DNA of 64,000 nucleotides. Source: Polydactylus sextarius (taxonomy: Eukaryota; Chordata; Actinopteri; Polynemidae). Of the stretch, positions 48,000 to 59,560 are shown in pieces. Made by a program: the position numbers and the translations under genes. The first letter of the stretch is position 1. Every line of letters begins with the position of its first letter. The notes under the pieces were generated by a model. That model was given only the letters and a program-made list of their open reading frames with translations. It made no database searches and was not told the origin of the DNA. Location of the stretch: NCBI GenBank assembly GCA_016801845.1, contig CM028928.1, positions 12,556,827-12,620,826 of the forward strand, given 5' to 3'.

Positions 48000-50210
48000 T
48001 TGCCTGGTGCAAGAGATAAATCTTTTTATCCTTTAGTGCGTCAGTAAGATACTCAATATCTCCAATAGCATGTTAAACTGCCTGGGGGGGCTTCTTAAAA
48101 GCAACATTGCTTGGTAATAGCATATTGCGTTTCATGTCATCACAAAGCTCTTTATTTGTCCCCAAACCCACATCTGAGTCATAGTATCCAGGTTATGTTT
48201 TTTCATGATTGAAGCACACATTAAATCATCAGATACGACTGAATTGACACTGTGGCCAAACAAGGTTGGGATTGTGGAAACATTATCTAGAAAATAGGAG
48301 GGCATGACCACTGATCCTATGGCTAGTCATGTGTGGCATCAAATTTATGAACTTCTGCTAAGGGCTTAAATAACGTCGGTAGAATTTTCATCATTTACAT
48401 AACAACAACAAGACAATACTGCCTTCCCATAATGTTTTTTTTTTTTTTTTTTTTGCAAACAGTTGAGGAAGTATATGTAGCACTAAAGGACTAGATGTTT
48501 TACTTTTAGGAATGAAATCAAAGACTATTCTTTTTGATCTTATCATATGTTATTTTGACTGGGAACTGTAGTGGCGTAGCATTCTGTCACGTAGCACATG
48601 CAACTCATGAAAGATTCCAAAAAAATGATTTAAGGATGTGATTCTTCATAGAAACATACAGTCTAATACAGTTTATGCTAATATTTAACAAACTGTAAAC
48701 TTTTAAAGGTACTATACTTTTCACTACTGTTATAGAAGAGAATTGAAAACATACCGCTTGTTCCTTGGCAGCTGATACCATTTGGAATGAATATGGTTGC
48801 TGACAGGTAATTGATGTTATTTGTGATAAAATATGGTTTTATGGAGTTGGTTCATATTTTAGTCTTCCTCCTGTGTTGGCGACCACGCTTGTATTGGTGT
48901 TTCTTTCCTGTCTGAGCTTTTCTGTTGCTGCTGAATGGAAACACAAAGCTGGTCAGTCCACATTACTTAACAGTGTGTCTTGAATGACAGCACATTGCAT
49001 AGTTTATGACTGAATTTTTGCTCTGTTTGCTCAAAGGATCTCACATCACAAGTGTAAACAGCAATTCAAACATGACTTGCAGTTTCAAGTTTACCACATG
49101 AATTTCTACATAATTCTTATTTACATTGAAATGTTGTAAAACAACTAGCAGTCATTTTGTTTTGAACAAAACACTGACAAAACACCACCACCACCAACAA
49201 CAAAAACATTACAGCTAACATTAGCTCAATGTACTGGGTATCTCTGATTTCTGATTCTGACTTTATTGTAACACACCCCCCAGCACAAACAAATTCTGGA
49301 CCTTCATCTACATCCTCCCCATGAACCCCCCACCCCACCACCACCACACACACCTGACCCTGACACTCCCAGAACTGTCTACCAGTACACACCACTGGAC
49401 TAAACTTGCTATGTGCCCTACTGTCTGCTTAAAATGGCATAATTCAGGAAAAAAAAAAAAAAAAAAAAAATCCATCACATTTTGTACCATACTTTTTTAT
49501 TTAGTTTTTCCTACCTCTTATTGTTATGGTAATATTTGATGTTCACATTGTGATATACTGTTTCTTTTATTATGTTTATAATTAGTTATGTTTAAAAGTT
49601 TTTAGTGTAACACTGTGGGCCAAGGGAGAACTGCAATTTAAATCCTGTGTATGACCTGTACATATGGTTTTGATAATAAACCTGACTTTGACTTTACTTT
49701 GACTTGACTTTGACTTGACTTTGTAAGTTTGATCAAGAATGCTAATGGCATCCTTTTTAGCTAAGGTTACAGAAGTGTAACTTTAACTGCAAGAAACAGT
49801 GGTGTGGTGGCTCACCTGATGCTAGATACTGATGTGGGCAAATACTACTAGTTGTAGTATGAATGAGCAGGAGTCATGAACAGGATTTTTAAAAAATCTG
49901 TAACCTCATAAACCAAGCCAGGAAGTTCACATGCTCTGTGCTCTTGTATGTAACATTTGGATCTTACAGGCAGATAGTCAAGATTTGACAATGATTGTGG
50001 CCTACATTAACATAATTTCAAACAACCTTTGAATCTTGTGTGATTGTGTGACCCAATTATAGTGCCCTTTAATCATGTGAAACACTTTACCATCTAAAAC
50101 TAGAAAGTTCTAGCCTAACCACAGTTGCTAGACTATGGTAGGATTACTTCTGTTTGTGGGGTTAAGGGAATGATCATTTGACTGTGTAATAACATTATGT
50201 GTTGACTGTT
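48000..50210. other. Intergenic, no gene seen
   Basis: Mostly unique AT-rich sequence with poly(T) at 48427-48454, poly(A) at 49449-49470 and a small tandem of ttgacttgacttt at about 49670-49724. Long open frames are low-complexity artefacts. Confidence 0.5.
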
Positions 50211-50211
50211 T

Positions 50212-50219
50212 AAAAAAAA

Positions 50220-50269
<50 letters not shown>
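50212..50269. repeat. Poly(A) run followed by (TA)n
   Basis: About 26 A followed by about 16 TA units, lying just beyond the 3' end of the minus-strand chemokine gene. Confidence 0.95.
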
Positions 50270-50272
<3 letters not shown>

Positions 50273-50344
50273 TTGGGAAAGAGGACATAGTGAAAGCATT
50301 CTGTTGTGCATCATTAATTGGTTGTGTGTGCTTGTGTTTCCATA

Positions 50345-52005
50345 TTACCACAAAACTGCAAGAAGGTTTTGCATCCTCTGAGGTGCAGGGTTCACACATA
50401 ATTGGCGCCGTTTCCACTTTATCACCCTTGAGGAGAAACAGAAACAATTGAACGTCTTGTGACATTGGAAGTCATGACACTGGAACTTGTACAATTAAGG
50501 AAATAGGTCACCCTGAAAGGAAAGGTAAACCAAATTCAATGAGTAATACTGTATAAAGAAATGCATAAGCGGCTCCAGGGTAAAAACAAAACCAAAAGAA
50601 AGACAATGGAGTAATTATAATCTTACACTGCATTAATGTTGCAACCTTCTTTGATATTCTGCTGCCAGCACTGTATCACCCCTCTTTTTTTCAGAATAAA
50701 ACTCACAGCATGAGTTTTTGAGATAGTTGTACAGCAACCACGTCCCCCTGACAAAACAAACAAGTGTGTACAGGTATAAAAGTCACTTAACATTCAAACT
50801 CACATTCTTCACTTATCATCACAAAGGCTGTTGACTCATTGAACTCTTTGTTTGGTTTAGTTCCCCACAAATGTGTTTTTTATTGTTTCTGATATTCTTT
50901 GGTTAGACAGGTTGAGACTGTTCATTATCCACCTTTAATATTATGAAACAATATGATTGCCAGTCAGAAGAGGGATACTGAAGAATTTCCGAGGCATAAG
51001 ATAAATCACGGCAAACAACAGTCATGGATGCTAAGGGGCTGACAGCAACATTAAATGATTTACAGAAGCTTTGTGTGATATACAGCGCAACATTGTTCTT
51101 CATATATGGGTCATATATGGGTTATAGATGGGCGATAAAACAGAAGCCTTTTGATAGTTGAATGTGGGAACATGTTATGACCTGATGAAACATTAGCTGA
51201 TCATATTTCCAGAAGATATATGTATATATTTCTCACAAAAACAAGATTGCACATGACAAAAAGTATCCCATGTCACAGTGAAACTTAGTGGTGGCTGAAA
51301 AATGAGGTGGGGCTGTTTTCATCTTGAGAAAGCTCCAGATGAAAACAAATTTCACTTATAGCACAACAATGACCCCAAACCACATGCATGAAAAGAATAA
51401 GACAAGGTTTGGAAAACCGGACCTGACTCCAATTGAAAATCCCCACAACTTAGTCAGAAGACAAAATGTGCCATGCAGATTGACTCATGTGATCATGTTA
51501 AAGGTGGTGTTTGGAATGTTTGGAAATCATCTGTTTTGGTCTCATTTTTAACATCAAAGAAATCGCTTGTTTAAGTTTTGTCAGCCAAGTTTCACTTCAT
51601 AAACATCCTAAGTGTGTAAACTAAATAAGGATGATACCATTTTTTGTTTGTATCTGCATAGCATAGGCTTTCATTTGAAGTTGTGTTTTTGGCCACGTAA
51701 TACATTTAACACCTTTATTAAAACGTTTAGTGGTTTCCTTGTAACTTTTTAGGGCAGACGATGCCAAATATATGCGACAATAAGAGCAAACGTTCTTTAA
51801 AATGTCAAAGAAGACTTAGATATCAAAGATACATAAATATATATCTAGTCAAGAAACACAACAAATCATAATCAAAAAACATCCCAGTAACCATTCTGCA
51901 GTCATCTGCAAATGACTTACCTGTTGCCTGAGCCACAGTGCGTGGGTTTGCACCCATGGAGGCCAGCCAAATAAGACCTATTGTAAGAATAGAAAGAAGC
52001 CTCAT
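50345..52005 (-). CDS. CC chemokine, CCL27/CCL28-like
   Basis: Three exons read on the minus strand: 52005-51921 (signal peptide), 50747-50627 and 50426-50345. They join in phases 1 and 2 to 95 residues. Residues 1-22 or so (MRLLSILTIGLIWLASM...) form a signal peptide. The mature start is GGRGCCTTIS with adjacent Cys33-Cys34, then IQCWQQNIKEGCNINAV (Cys64) and KRRQLCVNP (Cys79), so all four canonical cysteines are present. An extra Cys55 lies nine residues before Cys64, a spacing I recall also from CCL28. Exon 2 ends after the second base of the codon following C-x-x-x-A, the same split as the chemokine gene at 57360. Exon sites: donors gtaagtc and gtaagat, acceptors ttttgtcag and ctcctcaag. 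The helix Trp usual in CC chemokines is absent (position taken by Arg86), as in the CCL27/28 and CCL25 types. A fourth exon after a gtaata donor is possible but not found. Confidence 0.82.
51262..51475 (+). pseudogene. Tc1-like transposase relic inside the chemokine intron
   Basis: Translated pieces match the C-terminal half of Tc1/mariner transposase in order: HVTVKLSGGG-stop-KMRWGCF (compare VK-x-GGGSxMVWGCF), then NDPKPHA (compare NDPKHTS), then PDLTPIENPHN (compare SPDLNPIENLW, holding the last catalytic acid). Stops and frame changes separate the pieces, so it is dead. It sits in the first intron of the minus-strand chemokine gene, in the opposite orientation. Confidence 0.75.
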
Positions 52006-52099
52006 TTCACCAGATTGTAGAAACTCAGGTTCTTGCTGAAAGAATGCTGGAATAGGTGTGAAGCGGCTTGTTATTGTTCGGGATACTCATGGGATTCAC

Positions 52100-52113
52100 T
52101 TCCGGGAATATAG
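52100..52113 (-). promoter_or_regulatory. STAT-type site and TATA-like box upstream of the minus-strand chemokine
   Basis: The plus strand reads TTCCGGGAA at 52100-52108, a palindromic GAS/STAT pattern (TTCNNNGAA). It overlaps a TATA-like ctatatt on the minus strand, about 95 bases before the ATG at 52005. Motif match only. Confidence 0.4.
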
Positions 52114-52139
52114 TTTTCAGAGGGAGGGCACACTGGAGT

Positions 52140-55020
52140 GGGTCTCTAGTTACCTTATGTAACAGGTGCTTTCCGTATATTTATTAACTGAAATGTTAAA
52201 TTTTGACCTCTAATGATTAGCTAAGACTGCAACATAAAACCCAAACAAATACTGTACTGTTTGCTCCCACATTTTTTAATTTTTTTTTTAAACAGTGAGC
52301 CAATGTTATTTCCCTATCAACCAATTTTATGGTGGTTAAAGTTCACTGTTAGAGCAACAGCACATGGTATGCTCTACAGGTGACAAACCTAAAAAATCAA
52401 TATTGCAGCTGTTACGTCAAAACAGTTTCTCATTTGACTGTAACAGAAGCCATAGAGATCAAAATGTCATATAAAGTAATTAACACCCCAGAAACCACGT
52501 CATACTTACACTGAGTGAAACATTTGATATCATTTTTAATGGCTGCAACATTCCAAAGTGCAACCAGACATATTTTGTTATCTATACAAACTTTATCTTT
52601 ATTGATCTCTAATGCGAAATAAAGTTTACTCAGTGTCCTGGACATTAACAACCTGTGCCTGCAAGGCATGATATGAAATTTTTGCTCCACAGTACAGTCT
52701 CAGAGGTTTAAAGCTCTGATCTTTGATTTGTTTTTATTATCTTGGCCACTTATGGGCAGCAAAACAAGCTTAAAAAATGTTGTCATATTCTTAGCTCTGT
52801 TTTTGTTCCTAACCATGTCGTAACAGTAATATCTGGCTAATCCTCACAGTTTATATGCCTGTTGTCTGGACACTGTCATAACTATCGACCAAGGACAAAA
52901 ATTCAGTAAGTGCCTAAAACATTCAACTGTCATGAAGGTAAAGCTGGAAGTAAGTTTGATAGTATTACAAGTCCACAGATAGCAGGGTAGAAGGATGGTT
53001 GAACAGAACATTTCTTTTCCTACCATGAGGCAATCTTTTTTTTTTTTTCAAATAATGGCTGTAATCATTCACGAACCTTCAACAAATGTTTGATAAACTT
53101 CCTGCAGCCCTTCATAGTTTGTTTGCAATATCAAATGAAAACGTTGGGTAAATAGGATTACAGTAATGTGAGGTCACTAAATACCTGAGCTATTCTTAAC
53201 TAAAGCTGAATCTAAAAATAGTAACATGGTCAAAGTTGACTCTGGTGATTGTGTCAAGGTGAGGAATGTGCTGCCGTTTCCTGTTTGGTGACGCAGGTGG
53301 AAAAAGTAAATGGTAATTAAAAGTGCATTGCAGCATTGTAATGTGGTATGTGTAACACAAACCTTTATTTCAGCTCTCAAACCCAGATTATGTAGTTGTA
53401 TGTTGTTAGAGCTTCATCAGAATCAGAATCAGAAATAATTTATTGATCCCAGGAAATAAATAAATTGTATGATAAAATAAATTGCATCAAAATGCTTTTC
53501 TGTTAGTTGAGTTTTTTGTTTCTTGAAACAAATCAAGCAAATTGAAGTACATTTTCAAACAAAATGAAACAACTTGACAAGTAAAATTTTATTCTCAGAG
53601 GAGTTAGTACACTGTCATTGTTACAGTGCACAAACTTGACATTGTGTTCTGCTCCCACGGGTCACATTACATTGCAAAATGGTTAGAGGCTGATCCACCC
53701 GCAGTTGATTAAGTGGTTTGAAATATTCAAAAGGATTGAGAGATGGAAAAAGTTTTCTGCTTGAAATAAGAAATTTATCTATACATTGCAATATGGACAA
53801 TCCATTTTTTGTTAAAAAAAATAAAACTCGTGAAATTTGAAAAATTTTGACATAAAGTGAAGGCTTGTTTTACACATGCTGCATTGCGTCACTGTAACCT
53901 CTGCTGAGAGTGCATAATTTTGTGCATTCTTTCACACCAACACCAACAAGGAAATCGTAGAGCAAACAGTGTAAACTTAATGAGATATGTGAAAAGTCCC
54001 CTTTTGATGATTTTACTATTCTAAACTTTGATGTAAAATTTGCTTCACACAAAGTTCACACAGACATAATGGAATGCAGATTACTAAACATCCCAGAACT
54101 ATGACTTAAATGATTGGAATTTGTAAGACTTTATATGACACACCCTTTAATCTCAAGTAGATGCATGTACTCATACGTGTAAGATGCTTTTGCCAACAAT
54201 TTGCCAAACATATGTGCCATTTTGCAAGTATGAATTATATGTTTGCTTGTAGTGTTCCCTTGGATTTTTATTGGCCGCATGTTAATACACGCGAAAACTC
54301 TTGAAAACACTTACATTTTAAGAATCAAGTGTCACATCTCAGAATCGCTGATTCATTCACTACTTCAAACAAGTAAGATAATTTAGTCACTGATGACTGT
54401 TACTTATCAGAAAAAAAAAACAATCAACTCATCCAGCACTTTGCAAGCAGGAACAAGAACATAGACAAGATTTATGATTACTAATGTGAGAAATGGGTGG
54501 AGGATTGGTGAATAATTGACAATGATTGTTAAGAAGGTCCTAATCATTTTGTAATTGTGCCCACATTCTTGTGAACAGTATCTTTTAAAATAACAATATG
54601 ATTCATTCGTCCTTTGTTTAGGGCCTTCGTCATGGTAACAGCTGGTTCATATTGATACCTGGGCCTGTTTCAAGTATGTCAGACACATCAACCAGCCATA
54701 AAAATTGATGGTGATTGTCTTTAACCATTTTATTTCTCAAGAGTTGGAGTTGAAGGTTATGACAGTGTCAGACAGTTGCAAGTTTTTCTCAGTGGTACTT
54801 TATCAACTTTTGACTCAAAGTTGTTCAAAGGAGAAATGTGGATGTAGAATTCTACCATGGAAGATGACATTTTTCTGCCGGTGATTCATTAATGACTCAT
54901 GACATTTGCTTTCTCAGCTGTGAGTAGTGGAAGACCTTTGAAGGCTTTATTCTGAATTCTTAATTGTTGACATCGACATCAGTTTTCAAGTTTTCATTTC
55001 ATATTTTTTTCCCATTCACA
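52140..55020. other. Intergenic, no gene seen
   Basis: AT-rich. A short minus-strand LINE-type tail is visible at about 53418-53455 (gggatcaataaattatttct then gattctgattct). Nothing else could be supported. Confidence 0.5.
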
Positions 55021-55379
55021 ATGATCCCATTCACAGCTGCAGCTTATAATGGTAAGTATGTTCAATAGGTGTCACATTGATAAAATGTGGTTAATGGATT
55101 ATAAAGTCTATAAAGCAAATGACACATCTCTACCGACAAGATCATAAAAGTCAGTTGATAATCTGGCTTCCTGTTGTTTTATGTTTCAAACCAACTTATT
55201 CAATCGCATGCAAGGCCTGTCTGTCTGTTTGTCTGACTGCACTAAAGCCATGGAAACGCAGTTTAAGTTGTTATTTTGTTTTACTTTGACCCTGATCAGC
55301 AGACTACGTCACAGCTACGTCGTCAACAATCATTCATCCACCTTGTAAGCTAAGGAATGTGATACTAACTGTGTTGTAA
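55021..55379 (+). CDS. Possible two-exon small transcript of unknown function
   Basis: Exon 55021-55051 (MIPFTAAAYN, phase 1, donor gtaagta) could splice to 55303-55379 (acceptor gatcagcag) to give a 35-residue frame ending TAA, with AATAAA at about 55380-55385. An alternative donor gtaagc at 55345 would carry the transcript on. No homologue is recognised and there is no signal peptide. I list it only because donor, acceptor, phase and poly(A) signal coincide. Confidence 0.2.
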
Positions 55380-57215
55380 CAATAAAGTTCTCAATGTGAT
55401 ATTATGGTTCAAACACTGTTATCAAATAAATTGTTAAGTGATTAAACAAGCATTCGGGGCAGACTTTGTCTTTTCCATGGTAAACTCAGAAGGTCAAAAG
55501 CTGTTTTTTTTTCTTTTCTTTTTCTTAGAATATTTGGCATTTTATTTCAATAAAGTTAATGTTTAAACATTGAGCTAGGACCTACTTGGTACTAAAATGT
55601 TGTCATTTTGATGCTGTTGATGGATTTGAATTAATCCAGATTTGTAAAACACATTTTACAACACGTTGTAAATATGTTAACATGTGTTCTAAAACACGTG
55701 TTGTTTTAGAACATGTTTTAACCAGAAAATTCAGCCATAGTTCGTTTGTACAGAACAACAACAAAAACAACAATTGTTTGTTGTGGTTCGACATGCATTT
55801 ATTCTATTCAACATGCAGCACACAAATGATGGATGAAAGTAGTTACCCTACATAACACTTCTGCCATCAAGTTAAGCAAATTAAACAAATGATGTTTTGA
55901 CAGACTGTTCAAACTATGTTGAGGCTACACTTGTTATACTAACTGCAAGTTCATAGTTACTGTTCATGCATATGGTATAGGCTAAAAGAGTTACTTGTCA
56001 TTTTTGATAGAACAACAAGAACAACTTTTAATTAGAGTACATCACTTAGAAACAATACAAATTCAACAATGCACGTCACCAGTTAAACCTAACCCACATT
56101 TCTGAAGTTTGTACTTGCTTCATCACTTCAGCACTTCTGTGCAGCTGGTAAGATACTTTAAAGCTGCAAGGGACTTTCTACTCAACGAAGGCCAGTATTT
56201 ATTTGACCTTTCATTGTTTCTACTCATTGGACTACTCAACTTTATAAATATTTTCTTCAGATAAACTGACTGGTCAGTTCATCTGACCAGTGATACTAAC
56301 TGTCTCGTTATTTTCTTGTGATGCTCCAGTGGTTTTTGCTGTTCTACGTCACCTTGTTTTTTCTGGAATCTTTTGCAATAGCCACTGTCTAGTATTATCT
56401 GAGTTACAGCTTTTGTCATGCAAGTTATTTGGACTTCCACTCTGCATTTGCCAGCTTTTTTACTTCTTCTGGTAATCTTCTTTGAAAGAAGATACACGTT
56501 CAAAAACACCATTCATTGCCATGTTACTGTGTCTTGTGACAAAGCTATTCGGTAACTTATAAAGGACACAAAAAGAAAAGAGTCCTCCAGGTGGAACTGT
56601 CTTAGGTTTATGCCTGCATACAGAAAATTCGTAGCACACTGCTTTTTTTTTTTTTTTCTTTCTTTTTTTCCAATGAAATAATATACATGAGGGCACTTCA
56701 ATGCAAATGACAATAGGCATGGAAATACATCAGAGTCTCAAGTATTGATGTTGGCAAACTGTTGGCATCTCTACTTTCTGCTAGTGAGAATAATTGTGCT
56801 GTCAACTACAGAGACACTCCCAACACACTCAGGTTAAATTAATTGTTTAGGTAGAGTAAATGTAAGGCAACCCATCAACAATGTCTCCTCAACAGGAGGA
56901 GAGTCACATCAGTAATTAAGAAATTTTGTTATGGCCTTTTTTTTCTTTCTTTTCTCTTTTGACCACCCAGTTTTTGGAGCATTCATCTCAAGTGCCTTGA
57001 GATAAATGTATTTTATGATTTTGCTAATGTTCTAATCATGTGGTCAATTCAGCTAAAATTTTGGTATTCTACCCAAAAAGACCATCCTGCAGTTACTGCC
57101 ATGTAACATTAGTAGAAAATTAAATGTGTAGTCATATTACAGTCTATTGTAAGTTAACAGATTGTTCCTTTGTTATCATTGGCTTATTTCCATGCCTCTA
57201 ACAATCACATGTTGA

Positions 57216-57266
57216 ATTACGCAACTCTTGTCCCTCTCGGGAAAAACCCACAGGCATGCTATTTAA
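57216..57266 (+). promoter_or_regulatory. Inducible-type promoter of the plus-strand chemokine
   Basis: Three motifs in 50 bases: ATTACGCAAC at 57216-57225 (fits the C/EBP consensus RTTRYGCAAY), a Rel-like gggaaaaaccc at 57239-57249, and TATTTAA at 57260-57266. The ATG is at 57360, leaving a plausible 60-70 base leader. Motif matches only. Confidence 0.45.
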
Positions 57267-57359
57267 CGGCTCACAGCACAGACTCTGTCACACATGCCTC
57301 TGAGCTTCTGATCACCTCACCTCACCTCCAAATTAACAGCAGAACTAACAAATCAAAAC

Positions 57360-58410
57360 ATGGCAATCATTAAGTTCCTGACAGTTGTCATCTTCCTCAG
57401 CGCTTTTATCAGCAGCACACAGTCAGGTGAGTCTCACAGCTTCTACTGGTAATGAACATAAGGCTGAAAGATTTCTGTCATTCTTGTCAAGTTTTCAAGT
57501 ATTTGGGAAAAAACATCTTTGACTTTTAATTAGTGTAGTTTCTGCAAATTATAATGCTCAGAAATACAATTAACATTGTATAGTTTTCTATGTTTTGTTA
57601 TCACAATCACAATGAAAAAATGCTCTGACTGTATTTTTGTTTACAATTATGTTTTTGTATGCATGTGCTTTGTAGTGAGCTGCTGCTTGAAGTACACCAA
57701 GCGTCCAGTGCCATGCAAGAGGCTGATGGGATACACCATCCAGACTATCAACAATTTGTGTGACATCAGTGCCATTATGTGAGTTAACAGTCCATACATA
57801 CATACATGATAAAATGTCTTGTTTTTGTCCAGTACAATCTGAGATGTTCAGATCAATTTTACTTAAAAAGACTTAAAATGGCCAAGTAATCTTAAAAATG
57901 AGTGCTGATTATTGTTCTCTTGATGAACTAATTCAAAGAAGTTGAGTTTTGTAGATTATATATTAACAAATTGTTTAGGACTTAGGCCAGTCAGTCCTGT
58001 GCCATGCTTATTAAGTTTGTAGTTAAAGTTATTTCCTTGCCTTGTCATGGTTGTGAGGAAATAAGTGATAATGATGCTCTTGGGTTAATACACAAACTGG
58101 AATGCTATCACCAATAGGGCAACTTTGTCTCTGTCTTTGTCTCTCATTGTGATTTTTTTTCCCTCAACAGCTTCCACGTTCCAGGGAAGTTTGTGTGTGC
58201 TGACCCATCTAAGAAGTGGACCCATAGAGCGATGCAATGTGTGGAGTGAGTATCAACACACTCCTTTAGTGTGTTTAATATCAATTTTTTTGTACAGTAT
58301 ATTCATTTGGTGGTCTGACATCTCACCAAACTAAATTCCTGTTTTTTTCTTGTAGTGAACTGAGGAGGAACACCAAAAATAAAATTTTTGGTTCTGGCAC
58401 ATCAGTATAA
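57360..58410 (+). CDS. CC chemokine with six cysteines (subfamily unresolved)
   Basis: Four exons: 57360-57426, 57676-57778, 58171-58245, 58356-58410 (TAA), in phases 1, 2 and 2, giving 99 residues. Residues 1-22 are a signal peptide (MAIIKFLTVVIFLSAFISS). The mature protein starts VSCCLKYTKRPVPC, with adjacent Cys25-Cys26, then NNLCDISAIIFHV (Cys51), KFVCADPSKKW (Cys66, Trp73) and AMQCVDELRR. Cys36 and Cys80 are extra and could form a third disulfide, as in other six-cysteine CC chemokines. A secreted ligand for G-protein-coupled chemokine receptors. The CDISAIIFH stretch is reminiscent of CCL20-group proteins, while the CADPSKKW and RAMQCVDE end recalls other fish CC groups, so I give no symbol. 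Confidence 0.93.
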
Positions 58411-59112
58411 ATCCATTGCAGCAGTCAGTGTCTGCAACACTATCAGTGCTGTTGTTCACATTCAGTCTTAAGTCAAATTATTGTAACAGGGACTATCACG
58501 CGATTTTTTTACTGTTTTGTTCTGTTTTATAAACAGGGAAATGTAGTATTCTGAATACGTACCTAAGTATATTGTAAGCTGTGGCTGCACTGCAAAAACT
58601 GAAAATATTACCAAGTGAATTTTAGCTTGTTTTTTTTTTTTTTTTGAAAAATGGTATTTTTTTCAGTGCAAGATTGTAGTGTTGGAGAATTTGGACACAG
58701 AAACACTGCCTTATGTTAGTAGAAATTAATTTAACTTTAATTAACTTAAAAGAAGTCTTTCCAGCCAACTTTTATCATAAATAAGTTTCCCAAACTGAAT
58801 TTGGGATAACATCATGTCAAAAAAGCTCATTTTAGACATCTTAGTCAGTTTTCACTTGTTCCATTGGCAGATTGTATCTTATTTTTGAAGGACAATTTTG
58901 ATGTGTATAGTGCTTCAAAATGTTCAATTTTCTTGTAATTTTTGTTTTTTAATTTAATTGTGTGTTTTTTTTTCTTTTCTTTTTTATGCTTCTTTTATTT
59001 TTTATTTATTCATTTTTTTTTTTTTTTGCTAAAAGACCTAGCATGTGAAAAATGTGGGAAGTGTTTTACTGTAACTGATTTTTGCAGAGAATTTATTAAA
59101 TCATAGTTTATC

Positions 59113-59118
59113 AATAAA
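59113..59118 (+). terminator. Candidate poly(A) signal of the plus-strand chemokine
   Basis: AATAAA about 0.7 kb after the stop. The 3' UTR between is T-rich with runs at 58631-58645 and 59012-59026. Confidence 0.55.
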
Positions 59119-59459
59119 ACATGTGTCAGTATGAATTTCTGCACAGTCCCTCCTTCATAATTTTACAGGGAACAAATTAAAAAGACAAATAAAGATAAAA
59201 CAAGATTTTACAGCAGGGATAATTACCACTGGACATTTGCATATATACATATATACATGGCAAATTTCATCTCATTTAACATCTTCAGCAATACTTCAGT
59301 ATGATTTTATATATGTAATAATATAATGATTACGACAACTTAAGGAATATTGCAAAATTTTAACCGAGCCTTGAGAAACCTGTGAATAAAATGCAAATTC
59401 CATTACATTATGTAAATTGACAGACACTTTCATCAAATTTAACTGACAAGTAAAATCCA

Positions 59460-59560
59460 CACGCCACCTTAAAAGATATCAAGGACAATTTAGGGTTCAG
59501 TATCTTGCCCAGGGACACGTTGAAATGTGGATTGGCGGAGCATAGAACTAAGATTAGTGC
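59460..59560. repeat. SINE-like fragment between the convergent genes
   Basis: Contains caatttagggttcagtatct, tgcccagggacacgtt and gtggattggcggagc, a phrase set found at the end of common teleost repeats (gggttcagtgtcttgcccaaggacac). Confidence 0.55.

Noticed and set aside
49117..49539. Frames with poly-Phe or poly-Lys near 49.1-49.5 kb
   Set aside because: They come from a poly(A) run and CA/CCA-rich low-complexity DNA, with no domain.
50903..51103. A TGT-TGT (DCCL) on the minus strand at about 51013-51024 as chemokine exon 2
   Set aside because: Its phase does not fit the signal-peptide exon and a stop follows two codons later. The exon at 50747-50627 fits in phase and pattern instead.
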